This document shows positions 8,096-17,146 of a DNA stretch of 64,000 nucleotides, piece after piece. Position 1 is the stretch's first letter, and each line of letters starts with the position of its first letter. Location: assembly GCF_006716785.1 (NCBI RefSeq), contig NZ_VFPQ01000001.1, forward strand, positions 3,410,001 through 3,474,000, read 5' to 3'. The DNA comes from Thermopolyspora flexuosa (GTDB lineage Bacteria > Actinomycetota > Actinomycetes > Streptosporangiales > Streptosporangiaceae). A program made the translations under genes and the position numbers. Under the pieces are notes generated by a model. That model searched no databases, was not told the DNA's origin, and saw only the letters and a list, made by a program, of their open reading frames with translations.

Positions 8096-8824
8096 TCACT
8101 CCTCGCCGCTCTCCGACGGGGACGCCGACGGCGTGGCGCTCGCCTCGGGGCTCGGCGACGCGTTCTGCTCCGCCTCGGCGTGCGGGTCGCCGGTGGGCGT
8201 GGGCAGCGGCGCCTCGTCGGCGGTCGCGTCGGTGCCGCCCTGGCAGGCCGCGCCGAGCTCGGGCGTGTAGGTGGCGTTCTGCTTGTACTTGGCGATGTAC
8301 CGCGGCAGCCGCGGGTCGTCGGCGCCGGTGAGGTGGAGCTGGTTGTTCCAGGAGCTCACCACGACCGGGGCGGGCAGGCCGGGGTACGGGCTGAGCAGGA
8401 TGTAGTCGCCGGTGACGTGCTTCTTGAGCTTCTCCACCTCGGAGGCGGGCAGGTCCGGCCGGTAGGTGATCCAGACCGCGCCGTGCTCCAGCGAGTGCAC
8501 CGCCGTCTCGTTGTTGATCGGCTTGTCGTACACGCCGCAGTTCTGCCAGACCGGGTTGTGCGGCCCGCCGACCGGCGGCGTTTCCTTATAAGTGATTTTG
8601 GTCGTCTGGTGGATCGCGCCCTCGTAGTTGTAGGTGCGGACGGCGTCGAGCGAGGCGACCGACCGCTCCCTGATCAGGTAGAAGGCGACCATCCCGATCA
8701 GCAGGACGATGACGAATCCTCCGGCACCCCACATGAGGAACGCGGCGCGACGCTCCCGGCGCCGCTGCTCGGCACGCATCCTGGCCAGGTGCTCGCGCCG
8801 GGCTCGCGACCTGTCGTTCGCCAT
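8096..8824 (-). CDS. DUF3105 family membrane-anchored protein
   Basis: About 242 residues: an Arg-rich cytoplasmic N terminus, one transmembrane helix (about residues 30-50, GFVIVLLIGMVAFYLI) and an extracytoplasmic DUF3105 domain. The domain carries the family pattern VGGPHNPVWQNCGVYDKPI, followed by ETAVHSLEHGAVWITY. The conserved His and Cys residues could bind a metal. A Ser/Pro/Glu-rich tail of about 40 residues closes it. ATG 8824 is used, with GGAGG 4 nt upstream; a TTG lies one codon earlier. It is divergent from a DUF305 gene, a pairing common in actinobacteria. Biochemical function is not established. Confidence 0.85.
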   Translation of the reverse strand: MANDRSRARREHLARMRAEQRRRERRAAFLMWGAGGFVIVLLIGMVAFYLIRERSVASLDAVRTYNYEGAIHQTTKITYKETPPVGGPHNPVWQNCGVYDKPINNETAVHSLEHGAVWITYRPDLPASEVEKLKKHVTGDYILLSPYPGLPAPVVVSSWNNQLHLTGADDPRLPRYIAKYKQNATYTPELGAACQGGTDATADEAPLPTPTGDPHAEAEQNASPSPEASATPSASPSESGEE

Positions 8825-8913
8825 CAACCCTCCACCGAGTGCCCGCGGCCGTGCCGCGGCCGGACATTACATAGTTGAAGTGAGGATAATGTGTCGCCAA
8901 CGTGAGGGAGTTC

Positions 8914-9666
8914 GTGGACCGGGAAGATGAGGCGGCCGCCGGAGAAAGCACCCGGAACGGCTCGTCCCCGGGTAGCCTGGCGGCGATGATCCGGCAAAAG
9001 CGCACCCTGTTCTTCGCCGCCGGGACGGTGTTCCTGGTGGCGGGTCTGGTGCTGTTCCTCGTGCTGCGCGGGCCGGGCACGCCGGGCGACGCCTCGGCGG
9101 ACGCCGGGTTCGCCCGCGACATGGCCGTGCACCACGCGCAGGCCGTGGAGATGTCGTTCATCGTCCGGGACGCGAGCACCGACCCGAAGATCCGCACGCT
9201 CGCCTACGACATCATCGTCACCCAGTCGGCGCAGCGCGGCATGTTCATGGGCTGGCTGCAGCAGTGGGGCCTCGACCAGGCCACCACCCGCCCCCCGATG
9301 GCGTGGATGGCCGGTCACGGCTCCCACGGCGGCGGCGGCCGGCAGCCCGCCTCCCCGCCCCCGGGCTCGGGCCCCGACGTGTCCTCGGTCATGCCGGGCA
9401 TGGCGAGCGCGGAGGAGATGGAGCGGCTCAAGGCGGCGAAGGGCAGGGACGCCGAGATCCTCTTCCTGCAGCTGATGATCCGCCACCACGAGGGCGGCGT
9501 GGACATGGCCCGCGGCGCGCTGCGGCTCGCGGAACGGCCCGAGGTGCGCACCATGGCCCGGCACATCGTCTCCTCGCAGAACTCCGAGATCGACCTCATG
9601 ACCGAGCTGCTCAAGGAGCGCGGCGCCGAGCGGCTTCCCTCGATCCTCCAGGAGCAGGGCTCCTGA
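8914..9666 (+). CDS. DUF305 family protein
   Basis: About 250 residues with a short N-terminal cytoplasmic part, one membrane helix (about residues 33-50) and an extracytoplasmic helical DUF305 domain in two halves. Both halves carry the family His pattern: ARDMAVHHAQAVEMS and LMIRHHEGGVDMARGAL, interrupted by a Gly/His/Pro loop. Such proteins are ferritin-like four-helix folds often linked to copper and other metals. Start is uncertain: GTG 8914 has GAGGGAG 3 nt upstream; GTG 8902 and ATG 8986 are alternatives. It is divergent from the DUF3105 gene (89 bp apart), so shared control is likely. With the CopC module nearby, a role in metal handling is plausible but inferred. Confidence 0.85.
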   Translation: MDREDEAAAGESTRNGSSPGSLAAMIRQKRTLFFAAGTVFLVAGLVLFLVLRGPGTPGDASADAGFARDMAVHHAQAVEMSFIVRDASTDPKIRTLAYDIIVTQSAQRGMFMGWLQQWGLDQATTRPPMAWMAGHGSHGGGGRQPASPPPGSGPDVSSVMPGMASAEEMERLKAAKGRDAEILFLQLMIRHHEGGVDMARGALRLAERPEVRTMARHIVSSQNSEIDLMTELLKERGAERLPSILQEQGS

Positions 9667-9814
9667 GCGGCCGGGCGGCCCACCGCGCCGCCCGCCGTAC
9701 CGGCTCCCGCCGGTGACCGGTCACCTTTCGGTGACAGGTTGCAAAGGCATGTCGGTACGGAATGACGTCTTGTCCGGTACCTCCCCCGCTGCGACTCTGA
9801 AAGGGAGTACGTCA

Positions 9815-11371
9815 GTGAGGAGACGCCGGATGCCACGCCTGCACTCCCTCATCGCGGGACTCGTCGTCCTCGGCGCGTTCGTGCCGCCTCCCCTGCACGA
9901 GCATCCGAGCGGCTCGACCGACCGGGTGACCCCGGCTGCGGTGCGCGTCGAGGCGGTGGCGCGGGTCTCGATCACGCTGTACGACGACCGTGGCGTCATC
10001 CGCCGGGTGCGCCGGGAGTACGAGGTCCCGATCGGCGAGGGCAGCGGCTTCACCGTGACGCCGGACGGCGCCGTGGTCACCGCCACCGGCGTGGTGAAGA
10101 GCGACCGCGACCCGCGCGTCTACGCCGCGAACCGGGTGTTCGCCGAGTACTACAAGGTGAAGGTCCCGGCGGACCACTCCCGGCACCGGATCCGGAACGC
10201 CGACCTCAACCTGCGGCTGCAGCGCTGCTACCCGCCGGTCGCCGAGGACTCGCTGTGCGAGGCCGAGGTCACCACCGAGGTGAAGGTGTTCCCGCACGAG
10301 ACCTCGCCCGCCAAGGGCCTGCCCGCGCGGATCCTGCACACCGGCTCGACGCCGGCGGCCGCGGCCGTGCTCAAGGTGACCGAGGGCGCCGAGGACGAGA
10401 CGCTGCCCACCGTGCCGCTCGCCACCTCCCTCGGCAACGTGGAGTCGGTGGACTTCATGACGCTGCCCGAGCGTCCCTCGCTCGACAAGCCGCCGGTGCT
10501 CACCGCGGTCCACTTCGACCCGCCGGGCAGCGGCACCTTCCGCAAGAACGAGGCGAAGACGATCGACAAGGTGCTCGGCCGGGACGGTGACGGCGCCGCG
10601 GTGATCGACGACGGGACCAGCGAGGTGATCGGCCTCGTCACCGGCGGGGGCGGCGACCCGGTGATCTTCACCCCGGTGGAGGACATCCGCGCCGCGCTCG
10701 TCGCGGCCGACGTCACGCCGCGCCGCGGCCGGGTGGACGTGGTGTACGAGACCGCGCTGGCGTCGTACCACAACAAGAACTACACGAACGCGATCCCCGT
10801 GCTGCAGCAGGTGCTGCGGCTGCGCAACACCCACGCGGTCGCCGCCGCCTACCTGCAGACCTCGCAGCAGAAGGCGGGGACCGCCGAGGACAGCGGGGCC
10901 GCGGGCGCCCAGCCGGAGACGACCCCGGAGCGGTCCGGATCGTTCTCGCCGTGGCTGCTCGCCGCCGGCGGGGTCGTGGTGGCCGGGCTGCTCGTCGCCG
11001 TGCTCGTGCCGATGGCCCTGCGCCGCCGCCGCGGGCGCGCCGCGGACGAGACGGGCGAGCCGGTGTTCGCCGAGGCCGCGTTCGGGGAGGCCCAGGCCGG
11101 CGGATCCGGGCTCGGCGGGGCGGGGCCGAACCCCGCCTCGTGGCCGCCGCAGGCGGCGCTGGAGTACGCCCGGCCCGCCGAGGCGCAGCTGCCGCTCGGC
11201 ATCACGCCCGTGCCGGCGCCGGTCGCGGGCGGCGCCGTACCCGACCCGCAGGCCGCCGACGCGCCGCCGCCCGGCGGCACCACGATGCGCTTCTGCACCC
11301 GGTGCGGCATGCGCCTCGGCCACGCGCACCGGTTCTGCGGCTTCTGCGGCCACCCGGTGGAGTCGCCGTGA
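9815..11371 (+). CDS. Membrane protein with degenerate trypsin-like domain and C-terminal zinc ribbon
   Basis: About 518 residues. Order: signal/anchor segment, chymotrypsin-like beta region (GEGSGFTVTPDGAVVTATGVV), helical repeat-like segment (about residues 330-370), transmembrane helix (WLLAAGGVVVAGLLVAVLV), then a cytoplasmic tail ending in a zinc ribbon (CTRCG then CGFCG). The protease fold lacks its catalytic residues: the His motif (usually TNAHVV) reads TATGVV, and the Ser loop reads AVIDDGTSEVIGL instead of GNSGG. It is thus probably a binding domain. Start GTG 9815 has AAGGGAG 7 nt upstream. Its TGA overlaps the GTG of the kinase gene by 4 bp, so the two are translationally coupled and probably act together at the membrane. 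Confidence 0.75.
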   Translation: MRRRRMPRLHSLIAGLVVLGAFVPPPLHEHPSGSTDRVTPAAVRVEAVARVSITLYDDRGVIRRVRREYEVPIGEGSGFTVTPDGAVVTATGVVKSDRDPRVYAANRVFAEYYKVKVPADHSRHRIRNADLNLRLQRCYPPVAEDSLCEAEVTTEVKVFPHETSPAKGLPARILHTGSTPAAAAVLKVTEGAEDETLPTVPLATSLGNVESVDFMTLPERPSLDKPPVLTAVHFDPPGSGTFRKNEAKTIDKVLGRDGDGAAVIDDGTSEVIGLVTGGGGDPVIFTPVEDIRAALVAADVTPRRGRVDVVYETALASYHNKNYTNAIPVLQQVLRLRNTHAVAAAYLQTSQQKAGTAEDSGAAGAQPETTPERSGSFSPWLLAAGGVVVAGLLVAVLVPMALRRRRGRAADETGEPVFAEAAFGEAQAGGSGLGGAGPNPASWPPQAALEYARPAEAQLPLGITPVPAPVAGGAVPDPQAADAPPPGGTTMRFCTRCGMRLGHAHRFCGFCGHPVESP

Positions 11372-13089
11372 GCGAGGTGGGACGGGCCCGGACGCCCTCG
11401 CTGGTGGGCACGATGCTCGGCGACTACCACGTCGAGTCCGTGATCGGCGACGGCGGCATGGCGACCGTGTACCGGGCGCACGACCGGCGGCTCAACCGCA
11501 CGGTGGCGCTGAAGGTGCTCGCCCCGCAGCTGTCCCACGACCCGCGGTTCCGTGACCGGTTCATCCGCGAGTCGCGGCTGGTGGCGAGCATCGACCACCC
11601 GCACATCATCCCGATCTACGAGGCGGGCGAGAGCGGCGAGCTGCTGTTCATCGCCATGCGCTACGTGGAGGGCAGCGACCTGCGCCGGCTGCTGCAGAGC
11701 AGCGGGCCGCTGCCGGTCCCCCGGGCGCTGCGGCTGTTCCACCAGATCGCCTCGGCGCTGGACGCGGCCCACCTCGCCGGGCTGGTGCACCGCGACGTCA
11801 AGCCCGCGAACATCCTGGTGGCGCAGGGCCACCCGGACGACCCGCACGGCGACCACGTCTACCTCACCGACTTCGGGCTCACCAAGAGCACCTACGCCGA
11901 GGCGGGGCTGACCAGCCAGGGCCAGTTCATGGGCACGCCCCGGTACGTCGCGCCGGAGCAGATCCGCGGGCTGCCGGTGGACGGGCGCGGCGACCTGTAC
12001 GCGTTCGCGTGCGTCGCCTTCGAGACGCTCGCCGGCATCCCGCCGTTCCAGCGGGACACCGAGCTGGCGCTGCTGTACGCGCACGTCTCGCAGGAGCCGC
12101 CCCCGCTCACGCCGTACCGGCCGGAGCTGCCGCCCGCGGTGAACGAGGTGATGGCGCGGGCGCTGGCCAAGTCGCCGGACGCGCGGTACGCCACCTGCCT
12201 GCAGTTCGTCACCGCGCTGCAGGAGGCGATCGCGGCCGGTACGCCGCCCGTGCGGCCGATCGCCGAGGTGCCGATGCAGCCCGGCCCGGTGAGCGGGCCG
12301 ACGCTCGCCCAGCTCGGCGCCGTCGCGCCCACCGGCCCGGTGGTGGGCGCGAGCACCTGGCCGCCCGGCGGCTCGGGGCCCCACTCGGTCGTCGGCCCGG
12401 GCGGGGGGAGCGTGCCGCCGGAGGCCGCCTGGACCCAGCCGACCGGGGAGTACCGCGCCCGGCGTCGCGGCCGCGCCCGCGGGCCGCTGATCGGCGCGAT
12501 CGCCGCGCTCGTCTCGCTCGCGGTGGTGGCGTTCCTGTGGCTCAGCCCCGGCGGCCCCTCGGTGACGTGGCGGACGTTCCCCGGCAACCCGGCCGCGCCG
12601 TTCACCTTCGAGCACCCGGCCGCCTGGCAGACCCGGGTGCACGGCGACGAGTACGTGGTGCTCTCGCCCGCCGCGGCCGAGTTCGAGGCCCTGTTCTCGG
12701 TGCCGGTCGCCTCGGACTGGACGGCGGTGAACGGCATCCTGAACGGCGAGGAGCCCGAGCGGGCCTCGGGCCTGGTGGCGCAGGTGAGCAACACGCTCGA
12801 CGTCTCCGACATCCCGCACATCAAGGACAGCCTGGCGGCGTCGCTGCCGGGCACGGTGGGCTTCGGCTCCGAGCCGTCCGCGACCACCGTGGGCGGCCGC
12901 CCGGGCTTCCGGGTGACCGGCACGATCAACGACCCGCAGGGGAACGGCCGCCTCGACTTCGTCGCCTACCTGGTACGGCGGGCCGACGGGCGGCGCACGG
13001 CGCTGCTCACCTTCTTCTGCGCGCCGGGCCGGTGCGACGACGGGGTGATCGAGCGCGTGGCCGGCAGCGTCACCTTCCCGAGCCCGTGA
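11368..13089 (+). CDS. Transmembrane serine/threonine protein kinase (PknB-like)
   Basis: A 573-residue kinase. The catalytic domain (about residues 18-280) has an intact glycine loop (GDGGMATVY), Lys49, the HRDVKPAN loop with catalytic Asp143, a DFG motif at 168-170 and an APE-like VAPEQ. A Pro/Gly-rich juxtamembrane linker, one membrane helix (about residues 375-393, LIGAIAALVSLAVVAFLWL) and an outer domain of roughly 180 residues follow. The outer domain contains no PASTA repeats and looks like a LpqN/PsbP-type lipid- or ligand-binding fold (inference). The start overlaps the stop of the upstream pseudo-protease gene. This suggests that the upstream protein is a co-receptor or substrate. 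Confidence 0.92.
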   Translation: MSEVGRARTPSLVGTMLGDYHVESVIGDGGMATVYRAHDRRLNRTVALKVLAPQLSHDPRFRDRFIRESRLVASIDHPHIIPIYEAGESGELLFIAMRYVEGSDLRRLLQSSGPLPVPRALRLFHQIASALDAAHLAGLVHRDVKPANILVAQGHPDDPHGDHVYLTDFGLTKSTYAEAGLTSQGQFMGTPRYVAPEQIRGLPVDGRGDLYAFACVAFETLAGIPPFQRDTELALLYAHVSQEPPPLTPYRPELPPAVNEVMARALAKSPDARYATCLQFVTALQEAIAAGTPPVRPIAEVPMQPGPVSGPTLAQLGAVAPTGPVVGASTWPPGGSGPHSVVGPGGGSVPPEAAWTQPTGEYRARRRGRARGPLIGAIAALVSLAVVAFLWLSPGGPSVTWRTFPGNPAAPFTFEHPAAWQTRVHGDEYVVLSPAAAEFEALFSVPVASDWTAVNGILNGEEPERASGLVAQVSNTLDVSDIPHIKDSLAASLPGTVGFGSEPSATTVGGRPGFRVTGTINDPQGNGRLDFVAYLVRRADGRRTALLTFFCAPGRCDDGVIERVAGSVTFPSP

Positions 13090-13103
13090 CGAGCCCGTGC
13101 CGG

Positions 13104-13853
13104 TCAGCGGGGGCCGCGGTACCAGGCGCGGGTGCCCTCGAGCACGGCGGCGTGCACGGCGCGGGCGATCCGGGCGCCCCAGGTGGAGCGGGGGCCGCCG
13201 AAGATCTCCTGCGGCCCGTGCTCGGGCACCGCGACGCACACCGCGTCCGAGGCGGTTCCGGTGCCGGGGTAGCCGGTCTCGAGCAGCGCCTGCGTCTTCG
13301 CCTCGGTCACCGTCATCACCGCGTTCACCAGGGCGGCGTCGGACATCGCCACCGGCACCACGACGAGGATGTTGATCGTCCCCGGCACCGGGGCGGCCCC
13401 GCCGCGGCCGGGCCGTCCGGCCGGCCGTACCGGCTCCCCGCCCGGCTCCAGCACCGGGTCGGCGGCGTCCGGCGGGGCGGCGGCCCAGGTGGGGTGGCGC
13501 AGGCCCACGGTGGCGACCGCCTCCACGCCGCCGTCGCCGCGGCGCACGTACCGGTCGACGTAGGCGACGGTCATCATGCCGACGCCGGGCCCGGCCGGGC
13601 CGAGCGCGCGCAGGTGGTCGGCCGGGTCGAGGCGGCGGTATCCGCTCGCCACCTGCGCGTTGAGCACCCACTCACGCGGCCCGATGCCGCCGCCGAGCAC
13701 GGCCGAGGAGATCATGCGCCAGCCGGGGCCGAACCGCCACAGCAGCGAGGCGAGCCGCTGCCCGTCCTCCTGCCGGTAGTCCAGGGTCATCGCGGGCCGG
13801 GCCACCGCCCCGGCCCCGTGCGGTGCCGCCTGACTTGTGCGCTCCTCCCCCAC
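13104..13853 (-). CDS. cbiZ: Adenosylcobinamide amidohydrolase
   Basis: A 249-residue protein of the CbiZ family, which hydrolyses the aminopropanol side chain of adenosylcobinamide to adenosylcobyric acid so that external cobinamide can enter the cobalamin pathway. Characteristic segments: GTINILVVV, then LVNAVMTVTEAKTQALLE and the glycine-rich GTGTASDAVCVAVPE. It starts at GTG 13853 with GGAGGAG 8 nt upstream. It is the last gene of a riboswitch-led operon and follows btuD by 36 bp. Its presence indicates that the ABC transporter imports cobinamides as well as cobalamin. Confidence 0.9.
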   Translation of the reverse strand: MGEERTSQAAPHGAGAVARPAMTLDYRQEDGQRLASLLWRFGPGWRMISSAVLGGGIGPREWVLNAQVASGYRRLDPADHLRALGPAGPGVGMMTVAYVDRYVRRGDGGVEAVATVGLRHPTWAAAPPDAADPVLEPGGEPVRPAGRPGRGGAAPVPGTINILVVVPVAMSDAALVNAVMTVTEAKTQALLETGYPGTGTASDAVCVAVPEHGPQEIFGGPRSTWGARIARAVHAAVLEGTRAWYRGPR

Positions 13854-13889
13854 CGGCGCTCCTCCACCTGGTCCCTGCCTCTCCCCGGC

Positions 13890-14774
13890 TCACCGGTCGC
13901 CGTCCGGGCGGACGAGGTGCACCAGGGGCCGCCCGCCCGGACCGGCGTCGACGCGCACCCGGGCGCCGAAGTGCTCGGCGAGCGACGCCTCGGTGAGCAC
14001 CTCGGCGGGCGGCCCGGACGCGACCGACCGGCCCTGCGACAGTAGCAGCACCGTGTCCGCGTACTGGCCGGCGAGGCTGAGGTCGTGCAGGGTGGTGACC
14101 ACGGTGAGGCCGTCGGCGAGCCGCAGGTGGTCGACGAGCTCGAGCACCTGCTGCTGGTGGCCGAGGTCGAGCGCGGTGGTGGGCTCGTCGAGCAGCAGGA
14201 TCGGCGCCTGCTGGGTGAGGGCGCGGGCGAGCACGACCCGCTGGCGTTCCCCGCCGGAGAGCCGGCCCAGCCTGCGCCGGGCGAGCGGGCCGAGCCCGAG
14301 CCGGTCGAGCACCGCGGCGGCGATCTCCCGGTCGGCGCGGCTCTCCCACCCCAGATAGGACAGGTACGGCGTGCGGCCGAGCAGCGCGTACTCGAACACC
14401 GTCATGTCCGGCGGCAGCGACGGCGTCTGCGGCGCGTAGGCGACGAGCCGGGCCCGCTCGCGCAGGGTGCGGGCGTGCGCGGGCTCGCCGTCGACGAGCA
14501 CGGTCCCGGTGTACGGCACGAGCCCGAGGATCGCCTTGAGCAGGGTGGACTTGCCCGCCCCGTTCGGCCCGATCACCGCGAGCCAGCTGCCGCCGGGCAC
14601 GGTGAGCCGGACGCCGGAGAGCACCGGCGTGCCGTCCAGCGCGACGTCGAGATCGTCGACCACGAGCCCGCCCGGCGCGGCGGGCACGCCACGCGGGGCA
14701 CCCGCGCCCGTGGCGGCGTGCGCGGCACCGGCCGCGGCGGGCGCCGGAGGGCGGCGGCGGGCGGGCGCGGTCAT
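13890..14774 (-). CDS. btuD: Cobalamin/cobinamide ABC transporter ATP-binding protein
   Basis: A 294-residue ATPase of the FecE/BtuD family. After an Ala/Pro-rich leader of about 35 residues come Walker A (GPNGAGKST), the Q-loop region (YAPQTPSLPPDM), the signature LSGGERQR, Walker B with catalytic Glu (ILLLDEPTTALDLGHQQQ) and the H-loop (TTLHDLS). The ATG overlaps the stop of the permease gene in an ATGA arrangement, so the two are translationally coupled. Substrate is assigned from the cobalamin riboswitch upstream and cbiZ downstream; sequence alone would not separate it from a siderophore ATPase. Confidence 0.93.
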   Translation of the reverse strand: MTAPARRRPPAPAAAGAAHAATGAGAPRGVPAAPGGLVVDDLDVALDGTPVLSGVRLTVPGGSWLAVIGPNGAGKSTLLKAILGLVPYTGTVLVDGEPAHARTLRERARLVAYAPQTPSLPPDMTVFEYALLGRTPYLSYLGWESRADREIAAAVLDRLGLGPLARRRLGRLSGGERQRVVLARALTQQAPILLLDEPTTALDLGHQQQVLELVDHLRLADGLTVVTTLHDLSLAGQYADTVLLLSQGRSVASGPPAEVLTEASLAEHFGARVRVDAGPGGRPLVHLVRPDGDR

Positions 14775-15823
14775 GTCCCCACCGGCCGGGTCGCGCGGAG
14801 GATCGCCACGAAGAACGGCGCGCCGACGAACGCGGTGACCACGCCGATGGGCAGCTCGGCGGGGGCCAGCACGGTGCGCGCCACCAGGTCGGCGGCGACG
14901 AGGAACGCCGCCCCGCCGAGCAGCGACAGCGGCAGCACCATGCGGTACGAGCCACCGGCGAGCCGCCGCACCACGTGCGGCACCACCACGCCGACGAACC
15001 CGATCAGCCCGCTCACCGCGACCGCGGCGGCGGTGGCGAGCGAGGCGGCGAACAGCACCACGAGCCGCACCCGGCCCACGTGCACGCCGAGCCCGGCCGC
15101 CTCCTCGTCGCCGACCGACAGCACGTCGAGCAGCCGCCCGTGCAGCAGCAGGGCGACGGCCGCGACCGCCGCGTACGGCGCGATCATGCCGAGCCGCTCC
15201 CAGCTCCCGCCGAGATCGCCGAGGATCCAGGCGTACACGCGCTGCAGCTCCTCCACCTTGAGCTGCTGCACGAACGTCTGCACCGCGGTGAGGAACGACA
15301 TCACCGCCACCCCGGCGAGCACGAGCGTCGCCGTACCGCCGCGCCCCGCGCTGCGGCCGAGCGCGTAGGCGAGCAGCACGCCGCCGACCGCGCCGGCGAA
15401 CGCGGCGGCCGGGATCGCGGCCACCCCGGCCTCGCCCGGCAGGAACACCACGGCGAGGGTGACCGCGAGCCCGGCCCCGGCGGCGGCGCCGAGCAGGTAC
15501 GGGTCGGCGAGCGGGTTGCGGAACACCCCCTGGTAACCGGCCCCGGCGACGGCGAGCAGCCCGCCCACGGCCACCGCGGTGAGCACCCGCGGCAGCCGCA
15601 GCTCGAGCAGCAGGCTCCGCTCCACCGGGGCGAGCCCGGAGTCCACGGAGACGAACGGCAGGCCGTCGAGCAGCGCGAGCAGCACGCCGCGGACCGGCAT
15701 GTCCGCGGCGCCGGTGAGCAGCCCGGCCACCATGGCGGCGGCGAGCAGCACCACCGAGACGAGCAGCGGCGGCAGCAGCGACCGCCGCGCCGGCACCACC
15801 GGCGCGCGCATCCCGTGGTCCAT
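14771..15823 (-). CDS. btuC: Cobalamin/cobinamide ABC transporter permease (FecCD family)
   Basis: A 350-residue polytopic permease of normal family length with about ten hydrophobic segments. The family run GLIGFVGVVVPHVVRRLAG, which faces the ATPase, is present, as is RNPLADPYLLG. It takes substrate from the lipoprotein BtuF and is energised by BtuD, with which its gene overlaps by 4 bp. ATG 15823 is used; a second in-frame ATG lies four codons later. It lies 48 bp downstream of btuF. Confidence 0.93.
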   Translation of the reverse strand: MDHGMRAPVVPARRSLLPPLLVSVVLLAAAMVAGLLTGAADMPVRGVLLALLDGLPFVSVDSGLAPVERSLLLELRLPRVLTAVAVGGLLAVAGAGYQGVFRNPLADPYLLGAAAGAGLAVTLAVVFLPGEAGVAAIPAAAFAGAVGGVLLAYALGRSAGRGGTATLVLAGVAVMSFLTAVQTFVQQLKVEELQRVYAWILGDLGGSWERLGMIAPYAAVAAVALLLHGRLLDVLSVGDEEAAGLGVHVGRVRLVVLFAASLATAAAVAVSGLIGFVGVVVPHVVRRLAGGSYRMVLPLSLLGGAAFLVAADLVARTVLAPAELPIGVVTAFVGAPFFVAILRATRPVGT

Positions 15824-15871
15824 CGGTCAGCCACCGGTCACGCGTTCGCCGGACGTCGCCCCGCCCATGGC

Positions 15872-16816
15872 TCAGCCGGCCGCCTTGCGCACGGCGTCGC
15901 TCACGGTGCGGGCGAGGTCCACGACCCGCGGCCCCCAGCGCGAGGCGATGTCGTCGTCGAGGTTGATCACGCGGTCGTTCTTGATCGCCGACAGGCCGGA
16001 CCAGCCGGGCCGCTTGGCGAGGGTGTCCCGGTTCTGCCCGCAGCACTTGGTGGTGGCGAGGAAGATCAGGTCCGGGTCGGCCTTGGCGATGAACTCGGCC
16101 GACAGCCTAGGGTAGCCGCCGGCCGCGTCCGGCGCCCTGTCGGCGATGTTGACGAGCCCGAACAGGCCGTAGACGCGCCCGATAAAGGTGTTGGAGGTCA
16201 CCGAGTACGGCGTGACGTCGAGCTCGTGGTAGTAGCTGAGCCTCTTCTCCTTGGGCGCCTCGGCGGCGAGCCGGTCGAGCTCGCGCCGCATCTCGTCGAC
16301 GAGCCGCCGGGCGCGGTCGGCGTTGCCGGTCGCCGTGCCGAGGTCGAGGATCTGGTCGTAGGCGTCGTCGAAGTCGGTGGCGGACGGCTCGACCAGCACC
16401 GGCACGTTCACCTTGCTCAGCTTGGCGGCGATGTCGTCGATGTCACTGGCGATCACGACGAGGTCGGGCTTGTACTCGACGATCGCCTCGACGTTCGGCT
16501 TGAACCCCGACAGCGAGGTCTTCGGCGCCTCGGGGGGATGGTTGGAGCGCTCGTCCACGGCGACGACCTGCGGCCCGGCGCCGATGGCGAACAGGGTCTC
16601 GGTGGCGGTGGGCGAGAGGGAGACGATGCGCTCCGGCCGCCGCTCGATGGTGACCTGCCCGTTGCCCGCCTCGACGGTGACGGGGAACGCGGACGCGGCG
16701 GACGACGCGGATGCGGACGAGGGGGCGGACGGTGCGGGATCCTGCGCCTGGCCGCACGCGGCCAGTCCGAGGATCACCAGCAACGCGCTCGCCAAGGCCA
16801 GCCGTACGGGCCTCAC
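15872..16816 (-). CDS. btuF: Cobalamin/cobinamide-binding lipoprotein of the ABC transporter
   Basis: A 314-residue class III solute-binding protein. The N terminus has a lipobox (ILGLAACGQ) for membrane anchoring and a Ser/Ala-rich linker. The two-lobed domain has family features: RIVSLSPTATETLFAIGAG, a PDLV-type strand (YKPDLVVIASD) and ADPDLIFLATTKCCG. GTG 16816 is chosen for GGAGG 6 nt upstream. The open frame continues upstream, but that part is the riboswitch leader. First gene of the operon. Confidence 0.92.
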   Translation of the reverse strand: MRPVRLALASALLVILGLAACGQAQDPAPSAPSSASASSAASAFPVTVEAGNGQVTIERRPERIVSLSPTATETLFAIGAGPQVVAVDERSNHPPEAPKTSLSGFKPNVEAIVEYKPDLVVIASDIDDIAAKLSKVNVPVLVEPSATDFDDAYDQILDLGTATGNADRARRLVDEMRRELDRLAAEAPKEKRLSYYHELDVTPYSVTSNTFIGRVYGLFGLVNIADRAPDAAGGYPRLSAEFIAKADPDLIFLATTKCCGQNRDTLAKRPGWSGLSAIKNDRVINLDDDIASRWGPRVVDLARTVSDAVRKAAG

Positions 16817-16884
16817 GAGAGTCCTCCACAGGGGTCGGTTGCCGGGAATCGAGGGACCCGTACGCGACGGATCACCCTTTTCCA

Positions 16885-17025
16885 CGAGGGCTGATGTCGT
16901 CGACGCGGCGCACAGGCGACCTGGCTCGTCCCCACGACGGGGGCTTGACAGTTGCGGGACAGCGCCGGACTCGCACCGGACTTCGCTGTACGTCGCGTTT
17001 GACTGGCACGTTACCAACCCCCGGG
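16885..17025 (-). promoter_or_regulatory. Cobalamin (AdoCbl) riboswitch
   Basis: Read on the minus strand, the leader contains the conserved core in order: GGTGCGAGTCC, then CCCGCAACTGT, and the B12 box GAGCCAGGTCGCCTG (about 16912-16928), with paired arms around them. This is the classic cobalamin riboswitch layout. It ends about 70 nt before the btuF start, so it can control the whole btuFCD-cbiZ transcript, lowering expression when cobalamin is plentiful. Boundaries are approximate. Confidence 0.92.
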
Positions 17026-17146
17026 CCCGCGCTCCAGGGCGGCCCCGGCGAGCGGGCACGGCGCGGCAGGGGCGCGGGGGCAAGCCGAAGGCCGCCGCCT
17101 GGTCCGCGGGCCATGGCGAACCGGACGGCGGGCATGATGGTCACAT

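Noticed and set aside
15872-17083. A longer btuF with about 90 extra N-terminal residues.
   Set aside because: The extension runs through the riboswitch, whereas GTG 16816 has a strong ribosome site and begins a normal lipoprotein signal.
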